In this document: piece after piece, positions 15,172 through 26,079 of the stretch
Layout of the letters: every line of letters begins with the position of its first letter
Numbering within the stretch: position 1 is the first letter of the stretch
Origin: Roseiarcus sp963774195
GTDB lineage: Bacteria; Pseudomonadota; Alphaproteobacteria; Rhizobiales; Beijerinckiaceae
NCBI GenBank assembly: GCA_963774195.1
Contig: CAVZDY010000001.1
Coordinates: forward strand, 868,001-932,000
Direction: 5' to 3'
Length of the DNA stretch: 64,000 bases
Notes under the pieces: model-generated
What the model was told of the DNA's origin: nothing
Database searches by the model: none
What the model saw: only the letters and a program-made list of their open reading frames with translations
Position numbers and translations under genes: made by a program

Positions 15172-17147
15172 TCGTCGAAATCGGCCACTACGCTCTGATT
15201 CTCGCGCTCGCCATGGCGCTCGTTCAGGCGCTTCCCCCGCTCGTCGGCGCCTGGCGCGGCGACCGTGCGCTGATGGGGATCGCCTCGAGCGCCGCGCTCG
15301 GGCAATTCGCCCTGATCGCCATCTCCTTCGCCGCGCTCGCCTATGCGCATCTGACGTCGGACTTCTCGGTGCTCAACGTCGCCGAGAATTCGCACAGCGC
15401 GGTGCCGGCGATCTACAAATTCTCCGGCATCTGGGGCAACCACGAAGGCTCGATGCTGCTCTGGGTCTTCATCCTCGGCGTCTTCGGCGCGCTCGTCGCG
15501 ACCTTCGGACGGAGCCTCCCCGTGAAGCTGCGCGCCAACGCGCTCGCGGTGCAGGGGCTCATCGGCGCCGCCTTCCTCATCTTCATCCTGCTGACCTCGA
15601 ACCCGTTCGAGCGGCTATCGCCGGCGCCCTTCGAGGGGCGCGACCTCAATCCGATCTTGCAGGACCCCGGTCTCGCGATTCACCCGCCGCTGCTCTATCT
15701 CGGCTATGTCGGCTTCTCGATCGTCTTCTCCTTCGCCGCCGCGGCGCTGATCGAAGGGCGCATCGACGCAGCCTGGGCGCGCTTCGTGCGCCCGTTCGCG
15801 CTCGTCGCCTGGTGCTTCCTGACCCTCGGCATCGCCGGGGGCTCCTACTGGGCCTATTACACGCTCGGCTGGGGCGGCTTCTGGTTCTGGGACCCGGTCG
15901 AGAACGCCTCGCTGATGCCCTGGCTCGCCGGCACCGCCTTCGTCCATTCGGTCGCCGTGATGGAGAAGCGCGATGCGCTGAAAGTGTGGACGATCTTCCT
16001 CGCCGTTCTCGCCTTCTCCTTCTCGCTGCTCGGCACCTTCCTGGTGCGCTCGGGCGTGCTGACCTCGGTGCACGCCTTCGCCAACGATCCGCGGCGCGGC
16101 GTCTTCATTCTCGCCATCCTCGCGGTGTTCATCGCCAGCGCGCTCGCCCTGTTCGCCTGGCGCGCGCCGATGCTCAAGCAGGGCGGCCTGTTCGCGCCGA
16201 TCTCGCGCGAGGGCGCGCTGGTGCTCAACAATCTGCTGCTTACGACCGCCTGCGCGACAGTGTTCTTCGGCACCCTCTATCCCTTAGGGCTCGAACAAGT
16301 GACCGGCGAGAAGATCACGGTCGGCGCGCCCTTCTTCAACATCACGGCAGGCTCACTGCTGCTCGTGCTGTGCTTCGTGGCGCCGTTCGGTTTTTCGATG
16401 GCCTGGAAGCGCGGCGATCTGCTCGGCGTGGCGCAGCGCCTCGCCGTCGCCTTCGGCGGCGGCTTTGTCGTGTTCCTCGCGTTGCTGGCGGCGCTGCGCG
16501 GCGGGCCGGTGCTGGCGCCGGTCGCCGCGGGCCTCGCGATCTTCATCGTCGCTGGGACCCTGGTCGAAATCGCCTCGCGCGTCTGGCGGCGCGGCGGCTC
16601 GCTCGTTCTGGCGCTCAATCGCGCCCGCGGCCTGCCGCTGTCGTTCTGGGGCGGCGCGTTCGCTCATATCGGCGCCGGACTCGTGCTGCTCGGCCTCGCC
16701 TCGACCGGCTTCGGCGCCGAGGCGATCGCGACGATGCGGGTCGGCACGCCGCAGAGCGTCGGTCCCTATGAAGTCACCGTCGATACGGTCGGCACGCGCG
16801 ACGGCCCCAATTATCGCGAGACGGTCGCGGTGATGTCGATCCGGTCAGGCGGCGTTATCGTGGCTTTGATCGAGCCGGCCCGCCGGCAGTTCGCGACGCG
16901 GCAGATGGCGACGACGCAGGCCGGCATCGCGACGCTGAACCTCGGGCAGGTCTATGTGTCGATCGGCGATCCCGCCGCCGATGGAACCGTCCCGGCGCGT
17001 CTCTACTGGAAGCCGCTGGTGACGCTGATCTGGCTCGGCGCCGGCGTGATGGCGTTCGGCGGCGCCGTGTCGCTCGCCGACCGGCGCCTGCGCTTCGGCG
17101 CGCCGGCCCGCGCCAAATCGGCCGCCGCGGCCGTCGCGGCGGAATGA
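15168..17147 (+). CDS. ccmF: Cytochrome c haem lyase CcmF
   Basis: 659 aa from a GTG that overlaps the ccmE stop. A polytopic membrane protein with about 14-15 segments. The tryptophan-rich haem-handling motif WGGFWFWDPVENASLMPWL lies near residue 234, and conserved histidines occur in NSHSAVPAIYKFSGIWGNHEGS and in the following loops. It attaches haem to the CXXCH cysteines of apocytochromes on the periplasmic side together with CcmH and CcmI. Its stop overlaps the ccmH start. Confidence 0.97.
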   Translation: MIVEIGHYALILALAMALVQALPPLVGAWRGDRALMGIASSAALGQFALIAISFAALAYAHLTSDFSVLNVAENSHSAVPAIYKFSGIWGNHEGSMLLWVFILGVFGALVATFGRSLPVKLRANALAVQGLIGAAFLIFILLTSNPFERLSPAPFEGRDLNPILQDPGLAIHPPLLYLGYVGFSIVFSFAAAALIEGRIDAAWARFVRPFALVAWCFLTLGIAGGSYWAYYTLGWGGFWFWDPVENASLMPWLAGTAFVHSVAVMEKRDALKVWTIFLAVLAFSFSLLGTFLVRSGVLTSVHAFANDPRRGVFILAILAVFIASALALFAWRAPMLKQGGLFAPISREGALVLNNLLLTTACATVFFGTLYPLGLEQVTGEKITVGAPFFNITAGSLLLVLCFVAPFGFSMAWKRGDLLGVAQRLAVAFGGGFVVFLALLAALRGGPVLAPVAAGLAIFIVAGTLVEIASRVWRRGGSLVLALNRARGLPLSFWGGAFAHIGAGLVLLGLASTGFGAEAIATMRVGTPQSVGPYEVTVDTVGTRDGPNYRETVAVMSIRSGGVIVALIEPARRQFATRQMATTQAGIATLNLGQVYVSIGDPAADGTVPARLYWKPLVTLIWLGAGVMAFGGAVSLADRRLRFGAPARAKSAAAAVAAE

Positions 17148-17614
17148 CCATGAAAACGCTCCGCGCCACCCTCGCCGCCGTCCTCCTGCTCGCCGCCGGC
17201 GTGGCCGGCGCGGTCGAGCCCGACGAGGTGATGAAGGACCCGGCGCTCGAAGCCCGCGCGCGCAGCCTCTCCGCCGAGCTGCGCTGCATGGTCTGCCAGA
17301 ACCAGTCGATCGACGACTCCGAGGCGCCGCTGGCGCACGACATCCGCGTGCTGATCCGCGAGCGCATCGGCAAGGGCGACAGCAACGCGGCGGTGCGCGC
17401 CTTCCTCGTCTCGCGCTACGGCGACTTCATCCTCCTCGAGCCGCCCTTCAAGCCGGAGACGTTGCTGCTGTGGCTGAGCGCGCCGCTGACGCTGGCGCTG
17501 GGCGCGCTCGGGATATGGAGCGCGACGCGCCGGACGCGGTTGGCGACGCCGGCGCTGAGCGCGGAGGAGGAGGAGCGGCTGGCGTCGCTTTCGGGGGACG
17601 GTGAGGGGCGTTAG
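17144..17614 (+). CDS. ccmH: Cytochrome c maturation thioredoxin-like protein CcmH
   Basis: 156 aa. A signal peptide (1-23) is followed by a small periplasmic helical domain with the redox motif RCMVCQNQSI (C48, C51), then a C-terminal TM anchor (about 103-124). It reduces apocytochrome cysteines or resolves mixed disulfides during haem ligation. Last gene of the operon. No ccmG (dsbE) follows here, so the thioredoxin that reduces CcmH must be encoded elsewhere. Confidence 0.95.
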   Translation: MTMKTLRATLAAVLLLAAGVAGAVEPDEVMKDPALEARARSLSAELRCMVCQNQSIDDSEAPLAHDIRVLIRERIGKGDSNAAVRAFLVSRYGDFILLEPPFKPETLLLWLSAPLTLALGALGIWSATRRTRLATPALSAEEEERLASLSGDGEGR

Positions 17615-17637
17615 GGCGGCTTTTTGTGGAACAGGCC

Positions 17638-17769
17638 CTCACCCCGGCCCTCTCCCGCAAGCGGGAGAGGGGGCGCTGTGGGCGCCGCTCGATCCCCTTC
17701 TCCCGCTTGCGGGAGCGGACGAATGCTACGCATTCGCCTAGGGAAGGTGGCGCTAAGCGCCGGATGAGG
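17638..17769. repeat. Interspersed repeat family E with two inverted GC-rich palindromes
   Basis: The segment opens TCACCCCGGCCCTCTCCCGC and contains an AAGCGGGAGAGG arm, then a second, facing palindrome CTCCCGCTTGCGGGAG, and ends CGCCGGATGAGGG. This is a paired palindrome of the kind widespread in Rhizobiales intergenic DNA. It lies just after ccmH and could also terminate or protect the ccm transcript. No second copy occurs in the window. Confidence 0.6.
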
Positions 17770-17877
17770 GCGCGCCGCGCCTCATCGCTCCAGGGCATGC
17801 TCAAAGCAGGCGCGCCTGCCCCTTGCCGACCGCCGCTTACGGCGCCAAAAGAGCGCAACGCCCAGGGAGTCCCGCTC

Positions 17878-19065
17878 ATGCTGCATGTCGTCCCCGCCTT
17901 CTCGCGCATCGGCGAGGAGAACGCCTTCGCCGTCCTTGCCAAAGCGGCGGAGCTGCAGCGCCAGGGGCGCGACATCGTCAACCTCGGCATCGGCCAGCCC
18001 GATTTCAAAACGCCGCCGCATATCGTCGAGGCCGCGATCAAGGCGCTGCGCGACGGCGAGCACGGCTATACGCCCGCGACTGGCATTCTGCCGCTGCGCG
18101 AGGCGGTGGCGGCCGATCTCCATCGCCGCTACGGCCTCGAAGTCTCGCCTGAACTCGTGATGATCGTGCCGGGCGGCAAGGTGACCATGTATATGGCGAT
18201 CCTGATGTTCGGCGAGCCCGGCGCGGACATCCTCTATCCCGATCCCGGCTTTCCGATCTATCGCTCGATGATCGAGTACACCGGGGCGCGCGCCGTGCCG
18301 ATCCCGATGCGCGAGGTGAACGGCTTCGCCTTCTCCGCCGAAGAGACGCTGGGGCTGATCACGCCGCAGACGCGGCTCATCATTCTCAATTCGCCCGCCA
18401 ACCCGACCGGCGGCGTGACGCCGCGCGAGGAGATCGACAAGCTCGTCGCGGGCCTGGCGCGCTGGCCCGACGTCGCGATCCTCTCCGACGAAATCTACGG
18501 CCAGATGGCCTACGACAATCACCAGCATCAGACCTTGCTGGCCTATCCGGAGATCCGCGACCGCCTCATCCTGCTCGACGGCTGGTCGAAGACCTACGCG
18601 ATGACCGGCTGGCGGCTCGGCTATTCGGTCTGGCCGAAGGGCCTTTACGAGAACGCGCGCAAGCTCGCGGTCAATTCCTTCTCCTGCGTCAATTCGGCGG
18701 CCCAGTTCGCCGGCCTCGCCGCCCTCACGGGCCCGCAGGATTCGGTGACCGCGATGGTCGCCGAGTTCGACGCGCGGCGGAGAATCGTCGTCGAGGGGCT
18801 GAACGCGCTGCCGGGCGTCCGCGCCGCGACGCCGAAGGGCGCCTTCTACGCCTTTCCCAACATCAGCGCGACCGGCTGGAAGGCGAAGCCGCTCGCCGCC
18901 GCGCTGCTCGATGAGGCGGGCGTCGCCACCCTCGGCGGCCCGGATTTCGGCGTCCATGGCGAAGGCTACCTTCGTCTCTCCTACGCCAATTCCAGCGACA
19001 ACATTCGCAAGGCGCTCGGCCGGATCGGCGAGTTCCTGCGCGACAGGAAGCCGCCGGTTTCGTAA
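17878..19065 (+). CDS. PLP-dependent class I/II aminotransferase
   Basis: 395 aa starting at ATG 17878; an upstream in-frame start would add residues encoded by the family E repeat. Fold type I aminotransferase motifs: NLGIGQPDFKTP, HGYTPATGILPLREAVA, NSPANPTGGV, LSDEIYG and the PLP lysine K238 in DGWSKTYAMTGWRLGY, with a C-terminal YLRLSYANS carrying the carboxylate-binding arginine. It resembles aspartate or alanine aminotransferases of the alphaproteobacterial Iota-like group. Substrate cannot be fixed; no biosynthetic neighbour. Confidence 0.93.
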   Translation: MLHVVPAFSRIGEENAFAVLAKAAELQRQGRDIVNLGIGQPDFKTPPHIVEAAIKALRDGEHGYTPATGILPLREAVAADLHRRYGLEVSPELVMIVPGGKVTMYMAILMFGEPGADILYPDPGFPIYRSMIEYTGARAVPIPMREVNGFAFSAEETLGLITPQTRLIILNSPANPTGGVTPREEIDKLVAGLARWPDVAILSDEIYGQMAYDNHQHQTLLAYPEIRDRLILLDGWSKTYAMTGWRLGYSVWPKGLYENARKLAVNSFSCVNSAAQFAGLAALTGPQDSVTAMVAEFDARRRIVVEGLNALPGVRAATPKGAFYAFPNISATGWKAKPLAAALLDEAGVATLGGPDFGVHGEGYLRLSYANSSDNIRKALGRIGEFLRDRKPPVS

Positions 19066-19136
19066 CTTCGTGAGGGGGCGCGGGACGCATTTGCCGATGC
19101 GCTGGCGACCAATCCCGTCTATGTCGTGAGGAGGTC

Positions 19137-19574
19137 ATGTTGCTCGTGGATCGTCCGACCATGCGAATAGTCCTTCTCGCCGCTGTTCTCCTTGCCTCGG
19201 CGACCGCCGCCTTCGCCACCGACGATGGGCGTCCCTCGCAAGCGGCCTGCGACTCGAAGAAGATCGGCGCCCGTGAACTCGCGGAATGTCTGCGCGCGAG
19301 CGCCGACCGGGCGGACAAGGACCTCAGCGCCAGCGTCGACGCCGCCATCAAGAGCATCGACACGCGCGCGGGCGTGATGTCGGGGCAGAAGACGCGCTGG
19401 AAGCGCTCGCTCAACGACGCCGAAGCGCAGTGGCTCGGCTGGCGCGACGCCGAATGCCAGGACGTCGCCCCGTTCGAGGCCGGCATGAGCGCCAAGGGCG
19501 GCGACCCCCGCCTCGCTTGCATCATCGATCGCGACGCCCAACGCACCGCCGACATCAAGGCGCGCTATCCGTAA
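19137..19574 (+). CDS. LprI/DUF1311-family secreted protein
   Basis: 145 aa if the ATG at 19137 is used; a start at 19161 (MRIVLLAAV) gives a cleaner signal peptide. A strong GAGGAGG lies only two bases before 19137, which favours a slightly later start. Signal peptide ends near AAFAT. The mature part has the DUF1311 pattern: paired cysteines (AACDSKK, RELAECL), QKTRWKRSLNDAEAQWLGWRDAEC and RLACIIDRDAQRTADI. Relatives include lysozyme inhibitor LprI. Periplasmic, with likely disulfides. Confidence 0.85.
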   Translation: MLLVDRPTMRIVLLAAVLLASATAAFATDDGRPSQAACDSKKIGARELAECLRASADRADKDLSASVDAAIKSIDTRAGVMSGQKTRWKRSLNDAEAQWLGWRDAECQDVAPFEAGMSAKGGDPRLACIIDRDAQRTADIKARYP

Positions 19575-19601
19575 CGCTAATCGGCGCGCCGAAATTGGGC
19601 G

Positions 19602-19709
19602 TCATGGCCGGGCTCGACCCGGCCATCCACGCGGCGCCCGCGATTCAAACTCTCAAGTATCGCAGCGGCTGAACGGCGTGGATGCCCGGCACAAGGCCGG
19701 GCATGACGG
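19602..19709. repeat. Interspersed repeat family D
   Basis: Palindromes CATGGCCGGGCTCGACCCGG and GGCACAAGGCCGGGCATGAC face each other, about 75 bp apart. The same pattern is at 49014-49157. A BIME-like arrangement between convergent genes. Confidence 0.7.
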
Positions 19710-19741
19710 CTTTCGAGGATGGCTCCGCTTTCGCCGTGCGC

Positions 19742-20293
19742 TCACCCAATCCGCATCACCGCATCGCGCGCGAGGCGCGGCGCGAGTTTGCGCATGTCGG
19801 CGGGGGAGATGGCGATGCAGCCGGCGGTGGGCGTCAGGCCTTCGCGCGCGAGATGGAAGAAGATCGCACTGCCGCGACCCTTCGCTCTTCGGCTGAAATT
19901 CTGGTCGAGCACAAAGACGAGGTCGTAGAGCCTGTCCTCGCGCCACATGCGATCGGTGCAGTCGCGGGCGGGAAGCGTGACCGGGCGATTGTAGCGCGGA
20001 CTGGCCGGCGCTTCGCACCATCCTGAATTCGGCCGCAGCGGCCGCAGCGGAATGCCCCCGGCCGGCCGGCGCAGCCGATCGGGCCGGTAGTAGCCCCAGA
20101 GCAAGGGGAAGCGGCCCGCCGGCGTGCCGCCGTCACCCTCCCGCTTGTCGCGCACGACGCCCGCCGGCCCGAGAGCGCAGGCGATTCGGAATGGCCCGGC
20201 GACGAGCCAGCCTTTGGCGCGCGCGCCAGGCCGCGCCAGCACGCGGAGATGGGAGATGCGGGCGCTGCGGCGCTGCGATTCGGGAGGGCGCAT
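19742..20293 (-). CDS. L,D-transpeptidase (YkuD-like) family protein
   Basis: 183 aa. The catalytic motif is FFHLAREGLTPTAGCIAIS with H147 and nucleophile C159, the signature of cysteine L,D-transpeptidases. GDGGTPAGRFPLLWGYYRPD is the substrate-loop region. No signal peptide or membrane anchor is seen, and the start is uncertain because the first 15 residues are basic and poorly conserved. Members cross-link peptidoglycan 3-3 or attach proteins to it; this short form is common in alphaproteobacteria and often annotated as L,D-transpeptidase family. Confidence 0.88.
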   Translation of the reverse strand: MRPPESQRRSARISHLRVLARPGARAKGWLVAGPFRIACALGPAGVVRDKREGDGGTPAGRFPLLWGYYRPDRLRRPAGGIPLRPLRPNSGWCEAPASPRYNRPVTLPARDCTDRMWREDRLYDLVFVLDQNFSRRAKGRGSAIFFHLAREGLTPTAGCIAISPADMRKLAPRLARDAVMRIG

Positions 20294-20383
20294 AGCGCCA
20301 AACTCTTCGCTTTGCCCCCGCGGCGCAAGCGAACGCGGCCAAATCTGGCCGAACGGTCAAGGCTTTGCTATGACAGCGCCCGC

Positions 20384-21259
20384 ATGTCTTTCCCCAAGCT
20401 CGCCGGTCCGGCCCTCGGCGTCGCGCTCTATCTGCTCGGCGTATTCCTCTTCGCGCTCAACGACGCGATCGGTAAATGGCTCGTCGCCGACTACGGCGTC
20501 GGGCAATTGATGTTGCTGCGCGCGCTCGGCGCCGCCGTGGTGCTGGGGCCGATGGTCGCCGCGCTGCGCGTCGATCTGCTCGACTTCGGCCAGGCGCGGC
20601 TGCAATTGCTGCGCATCCTCTGCATGGCCGGGGACACGTTCTCGTTCTACTATTCGACCCGTTACATGCCGCTCGCCGACGTGATGACGTTCTATATGGC
20701 TTCGCCGCTGATCGTCACGGCTCTGTCGGTCCCGCTGCTCAACGAGAAGGTCGAGCGCTTTCGATGGGTCGCGGTCGGCATCGGCTTTGTCGGCGTGGCG
20801 GTCGCGCTGCGGCCGTCGCCGCAAATGTTCTCCTCGATTTCGTTGCTGGCGCTGTTCGGCGCGACGATGTTTGCGCTGGGTCAGACCGTCACGCGCAAGC
20901 TTCGCCGCACCCACTGGCTGCCGCTGGTGGTCTGGCAGTTCGCCGGCGCCGGCGTCATCGGCGCGATGACGATTCCCTTTTCCTGGCGGACGCCGACCGG
21001 GTTCGATCTGCTGCTGATGTTCCTTGTCGGGGTCGTGTCGATGGCTTGCTTCATCTGCATCACCCGCGCGCTGGCGCTGACGCGCGCCGCCGTGCTGGCG
21101 CCGCTGCAATATTCGTCGATCGTCTGGGCCACGATCCTGGGATGGCTGGTTTGGCGCGACACATTGACGTCGCCGATCCTGCTCGGCAACGCGATCATCA
21201 TCAGCAGTGGGCTGTTCGTCGCAGCGCACGGGGTGCGCTCGAAAACATCGAGCGCCTGA
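20384..21259 (+). CDS. EamA/DMT-superfamily transporter
   Basis: 291 aa from the ATG at 20384; the longer frame is shadow sequence. Ten predicted membrane segments in two EamA repeats: FALNDAIGKWLVADYGVGQLMLLRALGAAVV in the first and MFLVGVVSMACFICITRALALTRAAVLAPLQYSSIVWATILGW in the second. Inner-membrane exporter of unknown metabolites. It is divergent from the L,D-transpeptidase gene with about 90 bp between starts. Confidence 0.9.
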   Translation: MSFPKLAGPALGVALYLLGVFLFALNDAIGKWLVADYGVGQLMLLRALGAAVVLGPMVAALRVDLLDFGQARLQLLRILCMAGDTFSFYYSTRYMPLADVMTFYMASPLIVTALSVPLLNEKVERFRWVAVGIGFVGVAVALRPSPQMFSSISLLALFGATMFALGQTVTRKLRRTHWLPLVVWQFAGAGVIGAMTIPFSWRTPTGFDLLLMFLVGVVSMACFICITRALALTRAAVLAPLQYSSIVWATILGWLVWRDTLTSPILLGNAIIISSGLFVAAHGVRSKTSSA

Positions 21260-21288
21260 ACCCGCCGCCGCCCGAGGCTAGCGCACGC

Positions 21289-21470
21289 TGTCTTTTGGTT
21301 GAGCCGGACCCCTGTCGTCATCGCGAGCGTAGCGCGGCGATCCAGAGATCGAAGCGTCAGCCGATTGAGGCGCGCACGGAACGACTCGCGACTTGCTGGC
21401 GAGGTCTCGATCGCTGGATTGCTTCGCTCCGCTCGCAATGACGCTTCCGCGTAGCTGCAGAATGCTCTAG
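21289..21470. repeat. Interspersed repeat family A, long copy
   Basis: Same length, order and orientation as 3664-3849: CGCTGTCTTTTGGTTGAGCC at the left, ATCCAGAGATCGAAGCGTCA, CTGGATTGCTTCGCTCCGC, and GAATGCTCTAG at the right. It fills the gap between the convergent transporter and mucR genes. Confidence 0.85.
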
Positions 21471-21478
21471 CGCCGCGC

Positions 21479-21934
21479 TCAGCCGCCTCGGCGCGCCCGC
21501 GCCGGCTTCGGCTTGTCGACTGTTCGCGTCTGGCCGAGCCCGATCTTCTTGGCGAGTTCCGAGCGCTGCGCGGCGTAATTGGCGGCGACCATCGGATAAT
21601 CCGCCGGCAGCTTCCACTTGGAGCGATATTGTTCCGGCGTCATGCCGAGAACTGAGAGGTGGCGGCGCAGAGACTTGAACTTGAGGCCGTCGTCCAAGCA
21701 GACCAAGTAATCCGGCGTAATCGACTTGCGAATAGGCACTGCCGGAACAAGAGGCTCGGGTTCAGGCGCGGCCGGCGTAGCGACGCCGGTCAGGAGCTTC
21801 ACGATGCCGTCATGCACAGCCTGGATGAGCGCCGGCAATTCGGCCGATCGCAAAGAATTGTACGAGACGAAAGCGGAAACGATTTCGCCCGTCAGAGCGA
21901 TGGCTTCGTCGGCTTCGTCGGAAGATAGCGGCAT
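21479..21934 (-). CDS. MucR/Ros-family zinc-finger-like transcriptional regulator (copy 1)
   Basis: 151 aa from the ATG at 21934; an earlier in-frame start (22036) would add 34 residues not typical of MucR. The N-terminal oligomerisation region is ALTGEIVSAFVSYNSLRSAELPALIQ; the DNA-binding domain reads DYLVCLDDGLKFKSLRRHLS, MTPEQYRSKWKLPADYPMVA and AAQRSELAKKIGLGQ. Of the classical Ros ligands (Cys, Asp or Cys, His, His) the last histidine is replaced (RRHLSVLG), as in the copy at 61081. MucR proteins are H-NS-like global silencers in Rhizobiales. The ~790 bp upstream has AT-rich stretches. Confidence 0.92.
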   Translation of the reverse strand: MPLSSDEADEAIALTGEIVSAFVSYNSLRSAELPALIQAVHDGIVKLLTGVATPAAPEPEPLVPAVPIRKSITPDYLVCLDDGLKFKSLRRHLSVLGMTPEQYRSKWKLPADYPMVAANYAAQRSELAKKIGLGQTRTVDKPKPARARRGG

Positions 21935-22396
21935 GACCTGATCTCTGTCGGTTGTGGATTCGATTTCGATATACGCTTCTCTCGAACGCAACAAGCGGTC
22001 AATCATAATTGACTGAAGATTTGTAACCTCTCGCAATTAATCTACGTTTAAGGATTTAGTATGGCCGCGGGTATTACCTATCGCGGCGTTCGCCAGCGGC
22101 CCGTTTCCCTCCAAGCCTCCGGCGACCATGCCGAGAATTGGGGTAGATCAACGCCGTGGCCAAATCGAACCGCGTGCTTTTCGCGCGATGATCGTCGAGA
22201 CCGCGCGGAAAATCTCCAGCAGCGGCGGCTGCATCCGATACTCTCCGATTCGGGTTAGTCGCTACCCCCTAGCGAAAGCGCGGGACGCGTCGAGGCCAAT
22301 CGCCTATGGAGATTGATAAGACAACGATAATAAATTGGATTGATTGATGGCGAAGGAGGATCGTGGACGCCACAGCAACATTGCATCGAGGCGAAC

Positions 22397-22513
22397 ATGA
22401 ACCGCACCTTTATTGCTATCGCCACCCTTCTGCCCGTCCGCGGCCTTGGCGCCCAATTTCGCAACAATCTTCTCCCGCTCCGGGGCTTTCACCGAACCGT
22501 CATAACTGTATAG
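22397..22513 (+). pseudogene. Remnant of a small exported protein, paralogous to 22825-23205
   Basis: The ATG at 22397 opens MNRTFIAIATLL, then a single-base shift separates it from SAALAPNFATIFSRSGAFTEPS in the next frame. The start region (AGGCGAACATGAACCGCACC) resembles that of the gene at 22825 (AGGCGATCATGAAGCGTACC), and both encode a signal-peptide-like start. This looks like a decayed duplicate. The rest of 22035-22824 shows no convincing gene. Confidence 0.35.
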
Positions 22514-22824
22514 TTGCGGCAGGGGTCGATGGTTGTCCGCGCAAAACCCTAGAGACCGTCGTTCGCTTTCGCTATTTCTATACATAGGCGTCAGGTCTAT
22601 GTTTCGAATGCGAAGTGAAGGCGCATCCGCAAGCGCGCAAAATATTGATCTCCGATGACGGTCTATTGTTGGGGAACATCTCCGGGGTCTGCCCTGAGAT
22701 GAGCCGGCGGCACTCCCGTGGGCGGCGAAAGCAATGCCGCCGACCCGGATTCGCGTGGGAAGAGCCGGCCTCCGCCCCGAGCCCGTTGCCCAGCGAGTCG
22801 CACCAACATCGCCCGGAGGCGATC

Positions 22825-23205
22825 ATGAAGCGTACCTGTGTCACGATACTTGCGCTCTTGTCACTTTCGTCCGCGGCGCTGGCACAAGGCGGGACCAATG
22901 CCGTCCCCCCAAGCCGCCAGGCTGTCGCTCGAGCCGAAGCATCGACGTCGTACGATCCAGCCAGCGCGACTGTACTTCAGCCAATGGCAATTAGCCCGGC
23001 CGTCAACAAGCATGAGTGGGAGAGACATGATCTTGACGAGCGGTCTGGGTGGCGGCGGTTCAGAGCGACGCCATACGTTTCCCCCTATGGCGTGGACAAC
23101 AACGGCGCAGTCTACCTCAACGGCGCAGTCTACCTCAACGGATGGAGTTCGAGCGAAGATCCAGGCGATTGTAATAAAGGTTGCGTCAACTCGAACGGAG
23201 GTTGA
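22825..23205 (+). CDS. Small exported protein with an internal tandem repeat, unknown function
   Basis: 126 aa from the ATG at 22825, preceded by CCGGAGGCGATC. A clear signal peptide (MKRTCVTILALLSLSSAALAQ) is followed by a low-complexity mature part. Near the end a direct repeat of 18 bp gives NGAVYLNGAVYLNG, followed by a cysteine pair (DCNKGC) and SNGG. The C-terminal CNKGCV could form a disulfide. No family recognised. An alternative frame over the same DNA lacks a signal and is less likely. The frameshifted paralogue lies 430 bp upstream. Confidence 0.55.
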   Translation: MKRTCVTILALLSLSSAALAQGGTNAVPPSRQAVARAEASTSYDPASATVLQPMAISPAVNKHEWERHDLDERSGWRRFRATPYVSPYGVDNNGAVYLNGAVYLNGWSSSEDPGDCNKGCVNSNGG

Positions 23206-23315
23206 ACGATCGACTTCGAAGATGGCGCCGAGAACCCCCGAACCTCTCTCGAGGTCCGGAGCGCTGAACAGCCCTATGGCTTCCCTCGCCGCGGGTTTCC
23301 CCCCATATTGGCGGC

Positions 23316-25799
<2,484 letters not shown>

Positions 25800-25815
25800 C
25801 CAGTCGCTTGCGATC

Positions 25816-25904
25816 GTCATTGCGAGCGTAGCGAAGCAATCCAGTGGCGCCGCCGATGCCGGCGGAAACATGGATTGCGTCGTCGCTGCGCTCCTCGCGA
25901 TGAC
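25816..25904. repeat. Interspersed repeat family A, short copy
   Basis: GTCATTGCGAGCGTAGCGAAGCAATCCAG at the left and a facing GGATTGCGTCGTCGCTGCGCTCCTCGCGATGACG at the right, with only about 25 bp between. A minimal hairpin version of family A, just after uvrB. Confidence 0.75.
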
Positions 25905-25930
25905 GGCTGCAGGGCTTGGATCAAATCCGT

Positions 25931-25948
25931 AAGTACGCTTACGTACTT
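25931..25948. terminator. Stem-loop AAGTACG-CTTA-CGTACTT followed by T residues
   Basis: A perfect 7-bp stem with a 4-base loop and TTTTC directly after. It could end the uvrB transcript or act as an operator for the DUF2778 gene 130 bp downstream. Only the symmetry is certain. Confidence 0.4.
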
Positions 25949-26079
25949 TTCAAAAAATTTAAGGATCGCCGCAAATTCGCCCCCTCCGCCATCCTAAAGC
26001 TGCGAACTGAGTTAATCGGGCCTAAACGGTTCGCGATTAAACTCGATAAGTATGTGTGGGGTCGTAAGCGTAGGCGAAG

